Below are positions 36,226 to 49,492 of a stretch of 64,000 nt of DNA, piece by piece (the stretch's first letter is position 1; each line of letters opens with the position of its first letter). The position numbers and the translations under genes were made by a program. The notes beneath the pieces were generated by a model, which saw nothing but the letters and a program-made list of their open reading frames with translations, was not told where the DNA came from and made no database searches. Origin of the DNA: Holacanthus passer (lineage: Eukaryota > Chordata > Actinopteri > Pomacanthidae); assembly GCA_025331565.1 (NCBI GenBank), contig JAFREQ010000011.1, forward strand, positions 14,962,001 through 15,026,000. Direction: 5' to 3'.

Positions 36226-38498
36226 AGAAAAAAAAAAGCCTCTTAATTCACCTTACCTCACGCACACACTCAACGGCACACACGCTCCCACGCTGTCGCT
36301 TAGTGTCTGAGTGTGTTGACCTTCACGGCACTGATAGGACAAACACACAGTACAACCTGCCGCACACTGTACAGCACAGTAACGTATATTGTTTCACATT
36401 AATCAGCACTGTTCTTCTCAGAGCTAGACAGACAGACAGACAGACATTGGCCACTGCTCTAATACGTGTATACATGACCCGTGTGTTCATACAGTGTGTG
36501 TGCCCATGCATCTTTTCCTAACTTTTGCAAACGAATGTGCGACCTCTCTGAATGCAGTGTGGAACAAATGGATTTGTGTGTGCGAGACTGCGAGTGACCT
36601 CTTTTAGTGTAGATAAGCCTAAGCTGTTCTTGTGTCTGATTCTTTGCTGTAAAATCTTTGCATCATCTTTTCTTGCTTGTTGGTGTTTAGTATAGAAATG
36701 TTGATCACTACGTGCAGGCTAACCACAGCTTTCCCCTCTTTTTCTTCCTTTTATCAGTTGCCTAACGTCTGCATGAGCTGCAATGTAATCTCTCAAAGCC
36801 TTGTGTTAACGTTTTGTTTTGGTCATACGGCCAAGAGAATGTCTACCTGCCTGTTTCTCTGAGTTAGCATCACACTTTAGGCAGGACTTTCTGACTAAAT
36901 GAATGTGCTGCCAGTGACCGCTCACACTCACCTTTGGCTCTTCTGGCATAATTTAGCAAACACATACTTAATGTTCACATGAAACTGAGCAACGCTTAAT
37001 CACAGTCTTGAAGGGCTTCACATTGTTCACATTTTGAACAGCAAATAAAAACAACACTTTCCACACAATCCAGTCATTAGGAAACTTACCAGTGTGCTAT
37101 CCCCAAATTTCACAGTTTGGTGCTGGGCGACTCTTAATCAAGTCCCAAGTATGAGTACATTGCCAATTAAGCACTTAATCAGCATAGAGCCATGACTAAT
37201 AGGATGACACACACACACACGCTCGTACACAAACTTTCAAAAAACACAGAGAAATGTGTACTGGTGGCAAATTCTGTCTGGGCCCTCACTAAACCATGGA
37301 CGGCCGTGAGCTGTCACCCTGCTCCTGGCCATGCCATTGTAATAATGACAGTGATTCTTGTCATTATCAGGAAGAGGAGAAGTTGAAACTGGGGTGTGAA
37401 TCAGCATTCAGTCGGAAACCGAACAAAACAGAAGAGCAGCAAACAGGGAGAAGACTCATGTGAACTATGGGTAACCCTGAAGGTGGACAACACTGAAAGG
37501 AAAGACTGTGGGGGTTCACAGAGCCAGCAGCAAGTGCTTATTGTCATCATGAGGGCGCATGCTTAAGGTAGTAGGCTTCTGCTCCACCTCGCTCAGCCCA
37601 TCAACTCAGTATAGTGATCTTACATTTGGTAGCCTCACAGGAAGCATCAAACGTTTCCCTTTTCCATCCTAAAGAAGCCATCTTCATCCGCAAAAATGGT
37701 ACATCTAGTTTATTTTGTACATCTGTTGTGCCATGACAAACAGTATGCTTTGTCTGTTCAGCCTCAACACAGGCACCAAGCCTGACTTCAGGGCTTTAAC
37801 AAAAGGTTAACTTTAGTATATAACTTGTTTTACGCCTACCATTGTGATGGTTTCATTGACTAGCTCACATACTCAGTACCCCAACATTATGAGGCCAGTC
37901 ATAATAGCTGCCTCAGCAGAATGTCAATTATTGCCTAATTAAAGCCTCCTGGACTGACTGGATGCACGCCATGCTAATGTTTCTGAGGAAACAGTTAACT
38001 GTATGGATCATGCTGTTGCAGCTTGCTTGAGAAGAAGAAAACACATTGAGTTTTTGTGTTATATGGTACCACCTCTTGCTCAATATTAGCAGTGTTACTG
38101 TAAAAGCTACTTTTATTCAGGGTTCAGTTAAAACTAAAAATGATCATTTTGTCATTTTGGACTCCTGTGTCAATTCTTTTTACTGATACCCATTCTGGCC
38201 CAAAGCAGTTGTCACCCCAGTTGACTTGAGCAATAATGAGTTGTAATGTTGAAGTTCACCAGAAGGGGGAGACAGGATACACAAGACAGCAATCCATTGG
38301 TTCTGTGCAGCCTTTTCCATTACCAAGTGAGTGAGATTATTCCTGTTCCTTCCTGCATCTAAGCCAGCCATTTTCCATGTCAAGAAAAATTGGGTCAAGT
38401 GACATCATCTACTTATAAAGCCATGGTTTTAAGAAGCAGTAATGATCTATAAACAGGAATCATACACACAAAACAGATATACTTAAGTAAAAAGACAA
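36226..38498. other. 3' untranslated and convergent intergenic region, slc45a1 to prothymosin-like gene
   Basis: The first AATAAA after the slc45a1 stop is at 37044-37049, which would give a 3' untranslated region of about 0.8 kb. The rest up to 38498 shows no coding exon. Short open frames on both strands give no recognisable protein. Confidence 0.6.
37044..37049 (+). terminator. Polyadenylation signal candidate of slc45a1
   Basis: AATAAA about 820 bases past the stop codon, and the first canonical signal on the coding strand after it. Confidence 0.5.
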
Positions 38499-38504
38499 TT
38501 TATT
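38499..38504 (-). terminator. Polyadenylation signal of the prothymosin-like gene
   Basis: TTTATT on the plus strand reads AATAAA on the gene strand, about 0.8 kb past the stop at 39309-39311. An A-rich, T-poor stretch typical of a 3' untranslated region lies between. A long 3' untranslated region is usual for this family. Confidence 0.5.
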
Positions 38505-39308
38505 TGTTAATCAGAATATACAAAGCAGTGGCTGAAGTAACCGAATGTCATTCTGGTTCTGAAAAAGGCAGTCTTGGGACACAAAACTGGGCTACCCAGC
38601 CATAACATAAAACTCATTGAAAACGTAAGAAAAACAAAGTATAAATGGTACAAACTTGCGTGGAATGCATACAGAACAAATGACCAAAGCTTTAAGATTT
38701 AAGAGGGGTTAATTAACATTGCAAAAATCCTGCCTCCATAAAATGAGATCAAGTAATCTTATCATGGAGGCGCAAGACAGAGCCCCTTTATTCATTTGCA
38801 CCATCTGTTATGTTAACAGGGCAGCCAAGCCAAGGATTAAGTAGCAGCTCAACACAAAAAAATCATGCCTCAACTAATAATGCTAACAACTGTCCATTAG
38901 CCCCTGCTTAAAACTTATCTTTGGTCCTTTAAGTGAATCTGAGAGGTCAACATGAGCCTTGGAGGGGGTGAGCAGCTGCCTGTATGAAGGTATCATCTGG
39001 TCAGCACTGACATAATAGAGATTGTGCTTCTAACATACCGATATAAAACTTCAAGAAATGAAAAAAACTGATCTCATGGTGTGGCCCTATTTGTACAAGT
39101 AAAAAAAAAGCTCATTTTAAAGACCAATAAATAACATTTCATAAAAAAAGGATGCAGGGCCACTATGTTTCAGGACTCCAGTGCAATGTGATAACATGGG
39201 AGCAAACATAAAGAAATATTTCCCAAAGGTACAGAAAGCACAAGCTCTACAACACGATGTTGACCAGGCTGGTAAGACAGTGCTGCAAACAAGTAGCAGG
39301 GCAGAGAC

Positions 39309-41030
39309 CTAAGCCTCCACTTCTGCCTCTTTTGAATCTCCATTTTCCTCTGTCTTCTGCTTTTTTGTCTCCACCTTTTCCTAATAAACAAGAAAATATT
39401 TCATGGATTAGCAAAGATCAAAGCTCACCAAGATTAGTCATCACATTAAAAACAAATTGACTGAAATTGTATATTCAAGCTTGGTGAGAACCCACCTCCT
39501 CCTCTTCAGCTGCACGCTTCACAGGCTGTGCATCAGTCTCCTCAGCAGGGGGCGCCTCCTCTGCATTTCCTGTAAGAACAGTTTGACACTTATGAAAATA
39601 CATTCTTTACTTTGTAATTAAGATTCATGGAAAAATTCATCTTTAAGAAAAAAAAACATCTTGTCAAAATAGTATTTTGAATGAGGCCACAGAAGGTAAC
39701 AGCATTTATGAGGCAAATCCAAGACAGTGAGAAATGTGTTTTTAACAAAATCTTTTTCTGAAAACAGTAACACTGATTTATAAGGACATACCATCTCCAT
39801 TCTTGTGTTTCTCCTCTGCAGGGTTTTCCACTTTGTCATTGTGATCAGCACCATTCTAAATGAAAAGAGGGAAATGTCAGTCCAGCAACATATGTCATGT
39901 CAAAATTGGTCTTATTTTAATATACAAGTATAGTATAATGATAATTTGGACTCTTGCAAATAGAAGAAAAAAAAATCAAAATCCCAGGCATATTTAAAAT
40001 AAACCTCCCAGAGTCTTGCATGTACAGACTCCTCTGGGAGCACTTAAAAAGGCATGTGTGTGTGGAGCCCTGAGTACTCCCCCAGGGATTAGCCACCAAG
40101 CTAGACTTGAGACACCAATGGAAACGTCCACAGACTTGCAAACTAACATCTGTGCCATTTCACCACCCAAACAAAGCACTGTGTGGAGAGCAGCTGAACA
40201 GGAGGGGGGAGGCGGGTGCAGCGACACCTGCATGATGAGGGCTGCTAAGACAAAAGGCCATGAGGCTGGTCCTCGTCTCCAACTCACTGTGCCATTGGCA
40301 GGTGCGTCCCCGTTGTCGGTCTTCTCCTCCTCCACCTCCACTTCTTTCTTCTCTTTCAGCTCCTACAAAATAAAAGCACGTCCATTAAATCAATGGAGTT
40401 TATTCTGAAGTGCCACCCGCTCTCACCACGTCTGGTTTTAATTACAAGAAAATCTCGTTTCAGATCTGTGATAAAAGTCTAAAAATCAATGAGGACTATG
40501 TTAGAATTAATTATGAACGTTTTCATCTTAACCGGTAATGGTGCGTTCACGGTACTGTGGCTTCCCGCCCACAGCAGAGGCTCCGCTTCAGCAGCTGAAC
40601 CGTTTCTACCGCTTTGTCTGCTTCAACAAGACATTTTTAGGTAAACCACATCACATGCGTTGGAGTTTCCAGACACAATATTTAACTGTCGAGGCCGAAA
40701 ATTACAAATAAGTCGCCCTTTTACCGTCTACGGTTGCCTACGAGTGACATTTCAAGATAACAGTCATTCAGCTTAATTGCCATTTTAGCCAATTACTGTT
40801 TTAACTTACATGAAAGAACATGAACAGTAACCTTTACAGCAACCGAAGAATGACTCAAGATTCACATTCAATTCGAGATAACAAAGCATAATGTTCGCAC
40901 AAATAATAAAACAACTTTTGAAAAAAGTTCCAAAAAAATCTTTTAGTTCAACTGAAAAAAAAATCGGATACAAACGCACCTTGGCTGTAACCTCTGCAGT
41001 TGCGGTCGTGTCAACAGCTGTGTCGGCCAT
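39309..41030 (-). CDS. ptma: Prothymosin alpha-like small acidic nuclear protein
   Basis: Prothymosins are disordered nuclear proteins that bind linker histone H1 and influence chromatin, proliferation and apoptosis. Exons in reading order: 41030-40980, 40362-40288, 39855-39792, 39569-39496, 39380-39309; 111 residues, equal to mammalian PTMA (110-111). The 5-exon layout, the start MADTAVDTTA, ELKEKKEV, the DAPANG block and the bipartite nuclear signal (KRAAEEE ... TKKQKTEENG) all fit. The odd point is the middle: residues about 43-80 carry dispersed acids, prolines and Asn-Gly rather than the long Glu/Asp run of PTMA, and the longest acidic run is five residues. Parathymosin is the alternative; the AVDT start and DAPANG favour prothymosin alpha. 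The TATA-less promoter has three inverted CCAAT boxes. Confidence 0.78.
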
Positions 41031-41231
41031 CGTTAATGTGGTGGATTAATGTAGACGATAATATTCCTGTTCAGAAATAAGATTTTTTTTTTAATTTCTT
41101 GGCTCTTCGCCTTCGTGCGGGTTTTAGTCCAAAGGCGCTGAGAGAGAAATGGTGTCTGCTCGTCTCCGCTTTTCTCTCGACCTCGTTGAAAATCCACTCT
41201 CGTTGGATACAGCGAGTCGATCCCGCATATG

Positions 41232-41327
41232 ATTGGACAATATCGACCACCGGTGTATTCGATTGGGGGAATGGCCTGTCAAACTTTAAGAGACGTTCCG
41301 CCTACGGGATATCGCATTGCTGATTGG
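41232..41327 (-). promoter_or_regulatory. Three CCAAT boxes upstream of the prothymosin-like gene
   Basis: ATTGG words at 41232-41236, 41262-41266 and 41323-41327 read CCAAT on the gene strand, about 200, 230 and 295 bases upstream of the start codon. Clustered CCAAT boxes spaced about three helical turns apart are typical NF-Y-driven promoters of growth-related genes. Confidence 0.55.
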
Positions 41328-43956
41328 TCAGTTGTTTTAAAGCGCTGCACTATGACACCAGAGGTTTTTTTTTTTTTTTACTACCTTCAGTTTGCATTAG
41401 ATTTTTTTTTCTACCTAAATTTGAACAATGGATGCAAGTGGCCGGTTGTTAAAGTTATAATTATCCACCAGAGTCTACTCACGACTGATTATTGCCTCAA
41501 ATATAAAGTAGATGTATGTTAAAAGTTTCTAAACACATGCACACGGACATCATCTTTTGTCTTTCTCTGCAGAGATGCGGTGTCAAATTACATGCAAAAG
41601 GAATAAATGGGACGATGTGCAACCAGGCGGCCCCTCCTCCTTTCTATATATTTAACACATGAAACCGAATCTGTTCATGCATAAGTGAAGGCATACACTT
41701 TCACTATTTCACAAACCTGGTCAATTGAGCCAAACCAGTAACAGAGCAATTTAATACAGAAATAATTTTTTAAAAGCAAATCATTGTTATTTTGCAAAAC
41801 TATATTACTATATACATACAGAACATTCTATCTTCACATTTTCAAACTGAACAATGAATAGTTGATATCAATCTATCTATTCCTATGTACAATATTTTGC
41901 ATTATCTTAAGCAGAATTAATTTTTTTTTATTGCTGCTGCTATGTCAATGTATCATCAGGGATCATTTAAGTTTTAACATATTTCTCCTACACTTCAAAT
42001 TACAATATCTTTCATTTTCATCTTCCATCATACTTTTTGTGATGACTTTGGTTTGTTCCATCTCTCCATGTATACATATTCATATACGTGTATATACATT
42101 ATACTTAGATTATTCTATTTTTAAGTATTAGTATACTCATTGGAGAACTATCATTAGGGGAAACTATCTGTTTCAGGCCATTTTTGATACAAAGAGAAGG
42201 GGAAAAAAATCACGTGCCACACACTGGCTGAGGGTAGGCTAAGCAATAAATATGTTGCTTTGTGATTTGTGAGTCTATCAGAGACGGTAATGGGGTGTGG
42301 TGCGTGGTACAGTAAGTGTGTGTGAAAACCATTATAGCATGCATTCAATTACAGCTATTGTCATTAAAGGTGAAACTGATTTTTTATTTCCCGGGAAAGC
42401 ACAGTTTTCCAAAGCTGATGAAAGGCTGTATAAGTATACAAGTGATGTAAAGTGTAAATCACATACTAGAAGCGACCTTGCCTTAAGAACTAATACATAC
42501 ACGTGCAATGAATTAAAATATATAGTATGCATCCTATGAATACAGCATTTGGTGGCAGATGGAAGTTATTTGCCAAACCTCAAAGAGGCCTCTGAAGTAC
42601 TACTACACTACTGTCTCTCATTCATATTTAAAACATGAAACATGATATAACATGATTTAAATGTAATATTCCTCCAGACATTTTCCCCTATTCCTTTTAA
42701 TTAAGAACCCTTTGGCCTTGTTGATAGACTGTTTCTTCTACTTCAGAAGTTATTTTAGGTGACCTTTCTTTCACCACCACTTGCTCATCCAACTGTTGAA
42801 CCAAAGGAAGTGGCAACACGCAACTTTGTGGGCCCTGAACTCTGCAATTTAAACCTGCATATGGCCAGTGACTTATTGTGAGTTAAATAAAGGCAAACAC
42901 ATTTTTATCAAAGGTAAAAATCTACATATTTTGTGCCATGTTTCTCTAACCAACGGTTGAATTCCTCAAGCATTAGCAAAATCCTTTGACCTTTAACAAC
43001 CTTATTTGCCACACCTGTCATTGTTTCTGCCCACACCCAGCTGTCATTTATTTTCATTAAAAAGTTCACCTGTAGTTAACAGATAATTGTCACAGTGTAA
43101 ATCCCTCACTTAGTCAATCCTAGTTTACGAAATATATTTGCACGTGCACCATAAACTATGACACCCTTTTGATCCGGATTTCAAATATTTCTAGACAGTC
43201 TCGCTGATGGTTGCATCCTGAACTTGCCCCAACACACCCAAGTTGGATATCTTGACACAAGTATTTCTTCAACCTCTACTTTAAGGGCCTCCTAGGACCT
43301 AATCCTATACCGCTTCAGTTATCGTCTTCATGCCATGCCAGCATTCAAGCCACTGATTTTGAAGAAGCCTCCAGGCCCCTTTCACCTCACATTGAGCTGA
43401 AATATAATTATGAAGACTGTAATTACATGCAGAGATCAAAGAGTTGTGTGTCAGTGTACTAGCTGGGTTACTTTGATTTTTCTTCTGTCTCATATAAGGT
43501 TGTTTTTTTCACTTAGGCTGAGTTTGTTGTTCTACCATCACATATTATCTGGTAACTAAACCAAAAATATGTCAATCTATGTTAATACCAAAGCTTCTCA
43601 TACGTCATGTGAAAGACAAAAAACTAGTCATCACGAACAAAGAACAAAAGACAGTCACATTGCATTATACTTTAGTTTTATATTGTGTGGTTGAAAATTA
43701 AGACACAAAGCAGCGATGAAAGACATATTGTTACTTCACTGGAAGATAAGGGCAAATCTTGGCATTGCATGGACTGTTATCCTTTTATTGGTGAAATGAA
43801 GACCATGTGGAGACTGCAGAGCATTAAAGCACACATCCACAGTGTAATGGCCTCAGTGTGTGCAGAGACTTCAGACGATCCATGGGAGGGACAGAGCAGC
43901 AGACTAAAAAGCAGGCATTACTCACTCTTTTTCTGTAACTGGAAATTGGGAGCAAT

Positions 43957-43958
<2 letters not shown>

Positions 43959-43991
<33 letters not shown>
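43959..43991. repeat. (GA)n microsatellite
   Basis: About 16 uninterrupted GA units. It accounts for the Ser-Leu repeat peptide in the overlapping minus-strand frame. Confidence 0.95.
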
Positions 43992-43992
<1 letters not shown>

Positions 43993-45229
43993 ATTTGTGA
44001 GATCATTTCCTGTCTTTTTTCCCTCTCGTTTGCCTACCTCAACATGTTTCCATGTGCCGCCAATCTGTTACAAAGGGGGAAAAAAATCTGTCTATGGGCA
44101 GTCTGTTCATTCTGCAGGTAAAGAAGTGAACCAAAATGTTGCAGCAAGTAGGGCAGTGAAGGGAAAAGTTGAGGAAGAGGTGCAATTTATGTCTTGATTT
44201 TTATAAACCTCTTATTTGCCAACAACTGGAGTTTTTTTTTCACCACATTTTCCACAAGCATGAACTGGAAAAGTTTTTTTTTATGCTATTCAAAGAAAGT
44301 AATACTGTATAAAAGAAAAGCCTCTTTGTGTTCACAATGACACATGTAAATGAGATATTTTGCACCAGCTCCCATTGCCTGGGGAAACTTTTCCTTAAAT
44401 GTTAAATTGTTCGCTGCTAGTGCAAACAGGTCAGAGGATATAGGACGGGAAGTGCAGTACCTTAATTTCACCTTAGTTTCTTGAGGACAAAGGACTGACC
44501 TGACTTGAGGAATGTCAGTGCTCGGGGGGGTAAAGCAAAGTGGGGCCCATCAAAGAGCAGAGGTCAGGATTAGGCGGGGGAAGGGTCCCGATAATTGGAG
44601 GAATTGGGGCAAACTTAGCTCTTTTGTTTTGAACAGCGGTGTCCTGCATGGTCTGGCTGGCTTTCTCTCTCCTCCAGACCTGCAGAGTACAGGGACAACA
44701 TAAATTTGACTTCTCGCTGGGACTCCTCGCTCGAATGCACAGCGATGGAGAGAGCATGCTTATTTATTGATCCATAATTAACACAATTAGGTACAGTAAT
44801 TACTGACAATAATGAAGTCATATACACTAGTAGAGCCGCTGTGAGGCCTCCAGAAGCTCACACTGTGCTTTCAAATAAAAACTGTAGGGATGTTCCTAAA
44901 GTCACTATTACATGACCAAGAGTCACACAGATGTATAATCACTTTTCCGTCAACTAATGACAATGCCAAAAAAAAGCTTTCATTTTTGAATATTGTTTTG
45001 TTTGAAGTAAAACATTCTTTTCTCTTTAAAGACCTATATTTGACGTTATGATAGAAGTTCTTCTAATAACACTTAATTTCTGTCAATTAATAACAATAGA
45101 AAGACCCACATTAGTAATAAACAACAAAACGTTTAGTACATACACATACACATACATAAGTAGATACATATAAGAATGGGTTGAATATTAAATTGATTTT
45201 ACGTTTCAGATGTCAATAAAGGTTTCACT

Positions 45230-45266
<37 letters not shown>

Positions 45267-45274
45267 GTAATAAT
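45230..45274. repeat. (TAA)n microsatellite
   Basis: About 15 TAA units with one interruption at the right end, in an AT-rich region. Confidence 0.95.
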
Positions 45275-45959
45275 TAGGTTTCATGTAAATAAGTAATTAA
45301 AATTATTTGTTGTAGCATAAATTGTTTACATTTATGATTCAACAGATTAAAAAAAGAAGGAAAGATAATTGAGAATAAAAGTTGGCAGTAAAAAGAGAAT
45401 TCACAATAAATGTGTGTGAATTGAACATCCAATGCAGTACATGTAAATACATACATTCAACAAAACAGTAAAAGTAAAAACTGTAGTATAGAAGAGAAAA
45501 TAAATGTATATGCAGGATGAAACAGAGGCATGAAAAACTGGATCTGAGTTGACACAAACACACAAAATGTAAACCAAAGCTCCTCAGAGGCGCAGTGCCA
45601 AGAGATCCTGAAATGCTGCAGCTCTGGATATTGTTGGGGCTGTTGTGGCTGACATGTCTCTTCAGGGTTGCATGGATTAGTCTGTAGGTGCTTTGAGGAT
45701 TTGGAAAATGCCAGAGTTAGTGTTGTCCAATGTTGTTTTTCTCTGTACACTCGGGATTTAAAGCAATGTTTGCTAATATATCATGCAAGTTCAAAATGGG
45801 TGTTGGATTTATTTGAGGATGTGCGTTGTCTCCTTTCCCGTTTGTGATAATCGTGGACAGGATATCAAGGTGCAGCCAAAGTCTGGAGAATGTTGTTCTG
45901 TAACGTCGAGTTATCAACTGTTGTTTCTGGCTCTATTTCTGATCCGCAGGAGCCAACTG

Positions 45960-46440
45960 CTACTGGGTGTAAAGTAGCTGGGAGGAGGATTACCGTCTTA
46001 TCCCGTCCAGGTGAGGGCAAAGCAACCGTATGTAGAGGAGTTCTGATATTTCAGGGTCTCATTATTAATGGATGTGGGTAGAATGGATCGTGAGATGAGT
46101 GATGGTTAAATGCATCAGCTGCCGTAAAGTATCATTCTTGGCTGCTTTAATTTGACCTTCACCCATAAATAGTGACCAAACTTATAATGTGATTACAGGC
46201 AGCTGAAATGTTGGAAAAGCTCAGACTCCACAGTGGATGTGGTGCTCGTGGACTGAAGGAAAAAAAAAACCCAGGACATGCCACAGGGACAAGATCTCCC
46301 AGCTGGCAGTGGATCACTTGGTGGAGGTGTTGGACGACGCTGCTAGTGAAAAGGTCACTTGGGATATTCTACTGACTGCGTTTCCACAGTGACCCTGACT
46401 TCTAAAAACTGCTATAAAATGAATAAATGGATGGATGGAC
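45960..46440 (+). mobile_element. 3' end of a non-LTR retrotransposon (LINE)
   Basis: A degraded RTE/Rex-like 3' region. Recognisable words include CCCAGGACATGCCACAGGGA, ATCTCCCAGCTGGCAGTGGA and GTGGAGGTGTTGGACGACG, which correspond to the C-terminal coding end of fish LINE reverse-transcriptase proteins, followed by an ATAAATGGATGGATGG tail ending near 46439. Stops and deletions interrupt every frame, so this is a dead fragment. Confidence 0.6.
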
Positions 46441-49400
46441 GAATCATATCACGTATCATGTATTTACATTACTGTACAGAAGCCAAGGCACTATATGTAT
46501 CCTGTAAATTACATATACAAAATGAGGCACTTAGATGTGTTAATTCACAGTTGGCCAGATGAGGAGCTTATTCGTGCAACTCAAAAAGGTTGAAATGCCG
46601 AATAATTTATCATAGGCTGGATTTAAATTCAACAGATGTTGATATGTGATCAAAGTGCATAGGCCGTAAACAGTGTCCGATTGCAGTGGGAGGCAGTTCA
46701 ACACATCATCTGTCAGTAAGCACTTTGGCTCTCCTCACTGAGAAATAATACATCAGATACAGAATGAAAACCACATGCCATTTACTCCAGATGCATTTCT
46801 CCCACTGTAAAACAGCACACGTAATATCTATTTATCTGTATATCTATCTATCCATTCCTAATTGTGTACCTTGTGCTTTTTGTGATGACTTTTGTCTGTT
46901 CAAGTCAGATGACCTGATTGTTCGACACCCACATAAACACACCAGAACCTGAAGAACACTACTGTCCATATTTGCTGTATGATTTTTTTTGTAGTGATTG
47001 CTTGGAAACTGAACATAGAAGAATTATTCAACATGTCATTGCTGCCACATTTTCTTTATACTGATGTTTAATATAGTAAGACTGCATAATTGAACAAACA
47101 CAGTAATACATAATAGAAACAAAGAAGTGTGATCAGATGGATTTAAGTAAAAAGAAATCGTGTATAATATGTGATGGTATTATATAAATTCAGCATATAA
47201 AGGGACTGTAATTAATGAAAAGTTCAACAACATTACATACAATCTCATCTGCCACTTCAAGCAGAACATCTATTAACATCTATTTGTTAATTATTAGGTT
47301 TCACAAACCTAATAATTAACGAACAGACTGCGCTTGAAAAAGCAGCAAAACTTCTCCCCCTGCACTGCTTACATTCACCGTCAGCTGTACCACCTTATTT
47401 ATTTCACCTCTTAGCTCCACCCCTGCGACCGCCTTGCCAGAGAAAAGTGGAAATTTCCAGTAATTCCTACTGCTTTGCAAGAAGTGCTCCTCCTCCCTCT
47501 GGTTTCCCGCCTTAGACTCTACCTGCTCTTTGCTGCTGAAGACACATGGCCCCTCTGCTGCTGAACCTTGTGGTGTCCTGCAGACTGCAGAAAACATACT
47601 GTTTCTCACATGGGCAAAAAAAAAACATGGCGTCTTTTTTATTTTTCTGACATCAGCACTGGCCTATAAATCTATGTGTTTTGCCACAGTGCTCTTGTAC
47701 TGAGCATGTTAGAGATTAGAGTGTAATCTCTATTTTATTTGGACGGCAGCCATATTTGTAATACAGAAGTGTCTTAAGTAGGTAAAGTGCTTGTTTAAAT
47801 GTGTCACTCTCACTGATCTTCCTGAGAGAGCTTTTCAATCCTTTCTTTATTTTACTACATTGAAAGTACATGGCATCTTGTTTCCCTCTCAATAACTATT
47901 AAGGGTTAAGCTATGTGTAACTATTACATTAGCTCTTGAATGATGAACAAGGGTTGGTTTGGGATCACAGAACAGATGGTGGATTTGCATTTCTATTTCT
48001 CTGGCTGGTCTGATATTCTGGTATCTGGCTTGTTTCAGAGATATCACGCGCTCCAAAGGCTGCCTACAACTGACACATCTAAGAATCAAGAATCAAGAAA
48101 TGTGACAAGCTTTGGAGATGATAAAGAAAGACCTAGGTGTGGCTCAGATATGGAAAACAAGATGATATCTGTTAGCATGTTTACAGCCTGAGAGGACTGG
48201 GCTACATCTGTGGTTTTATAACTTCCTCTTAATTCAAGACCACAATATAACCATGTACGCGCGAGCAGCCCTGGTGCTTGATAGAGAATCATTTTAGATA
48301 AGCTACAAATAAAGCCACGAGACAGCTGGAGTGAAGTTTGAGTGTGTTGATGGCATGAGGCACACTGACCTTAGACCCATTGTGAAGCACCAACAAAGAG
48401 CCATCTGCACAGCAACCAAAGCTGAGATGAGGGACTCGCACACAGGGGGACCGAGGGGGGGAGGGACACAGGGACCTGGAGAGGGTTAAAAAAAGAAAAC
48501 AAATCAGTGATAAAGAAATATTTAAATGGGACTTGATCAGCTGGAACATGTCTGAAACATGCACACAGTTGGCGCTAATATCTCAGAGGCTTGTACACAA
48601 AGAAAACAAGAAGCTGCACAACATATGAGTACATGGTTCTCTCCGCTGCTGGTAAAGTGGAAGACAAGAGCTGCTGGCCTAATCGCTCAAGAGCACATTT
48701 CCTGCCTCCTGCATGATGAGATGAAGTCAGCCGAAGCTGTGCAAGGCTAATATTTAACACAAGCCTGGATCTCAGACACGGTGGGTATTCCAGGCTTTGT
48801 CTCTGCGATGATCTGAAATGTAATAATATCTTAGTTTAGAAGGTTAATATTTTGGATGTGAATAGCTTTTTTTCTGCAACCAAAATTGTGTTTTGTTTTC
48901 CACATAGAACATGGTGCATTTCAAAATGGTGAAAACAAAGACAAAATGGTGTCAGGGACATCTGTAAAAATCACAAATGTTTCACAGGTAAGACATGAGA
49001 GTCAGGATTGCTTAGCAACAGCAGTAAAAATTTCTTGCAGCCTGTGTGGCAACAGTGAAACCGATGCTGCTGCCACCCAGCGGCCGACTGCCAGCACATG
49101 CTGAGGATGGACTGGCACTGAAAAGGCTTATTTCTTCCAACACATGCATTTGCAGTATGATGAAATAGTCCCAATTACCTGCAAGGTGTAAACCCCACAC
49201 CTGAAGAGGGACATGATAGTCAAAAAAGGGGATATCCTCTTTTCCTTCCTCAACGCCGTTCGAAAAATATGTTCAGTCATTTGATTGGCTGGAAAAATGC
49301 ACCATCTCTCATGGTGGACGGTTGCTTAGCAACACTCATGGGAGGGTGGGAGGGTGTGAGTATTGGGGGGGGTTGGTTCGTCAAGGGGATGGAGCATTGT

Positions 49401-49452
49401 GGGTGCAGGCAGACTGACTGGGGAAATACCTGGCACCATTCCCAAATAAACA

Positions 49453-49455
<3 letters not shown>

Positions 49456-49490
<35 letters not shown>
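49456..49490. repeat. (GA)n microsatellite
   Basis: About 17 uninterrupted GA units. Overlapping open frames on both strands encode Arg-Glu or Ser-Leu repeats and are artefacts. Confidence 0.95.

Positions 49491-49492
<2 letters not shown>

Noticed and set aside
43959..49490. Regular short repeats as a CRISPR array
   Set aside because: They are pure di- and trinucleotide microsatellites without spacers, in a vertebrate genome.
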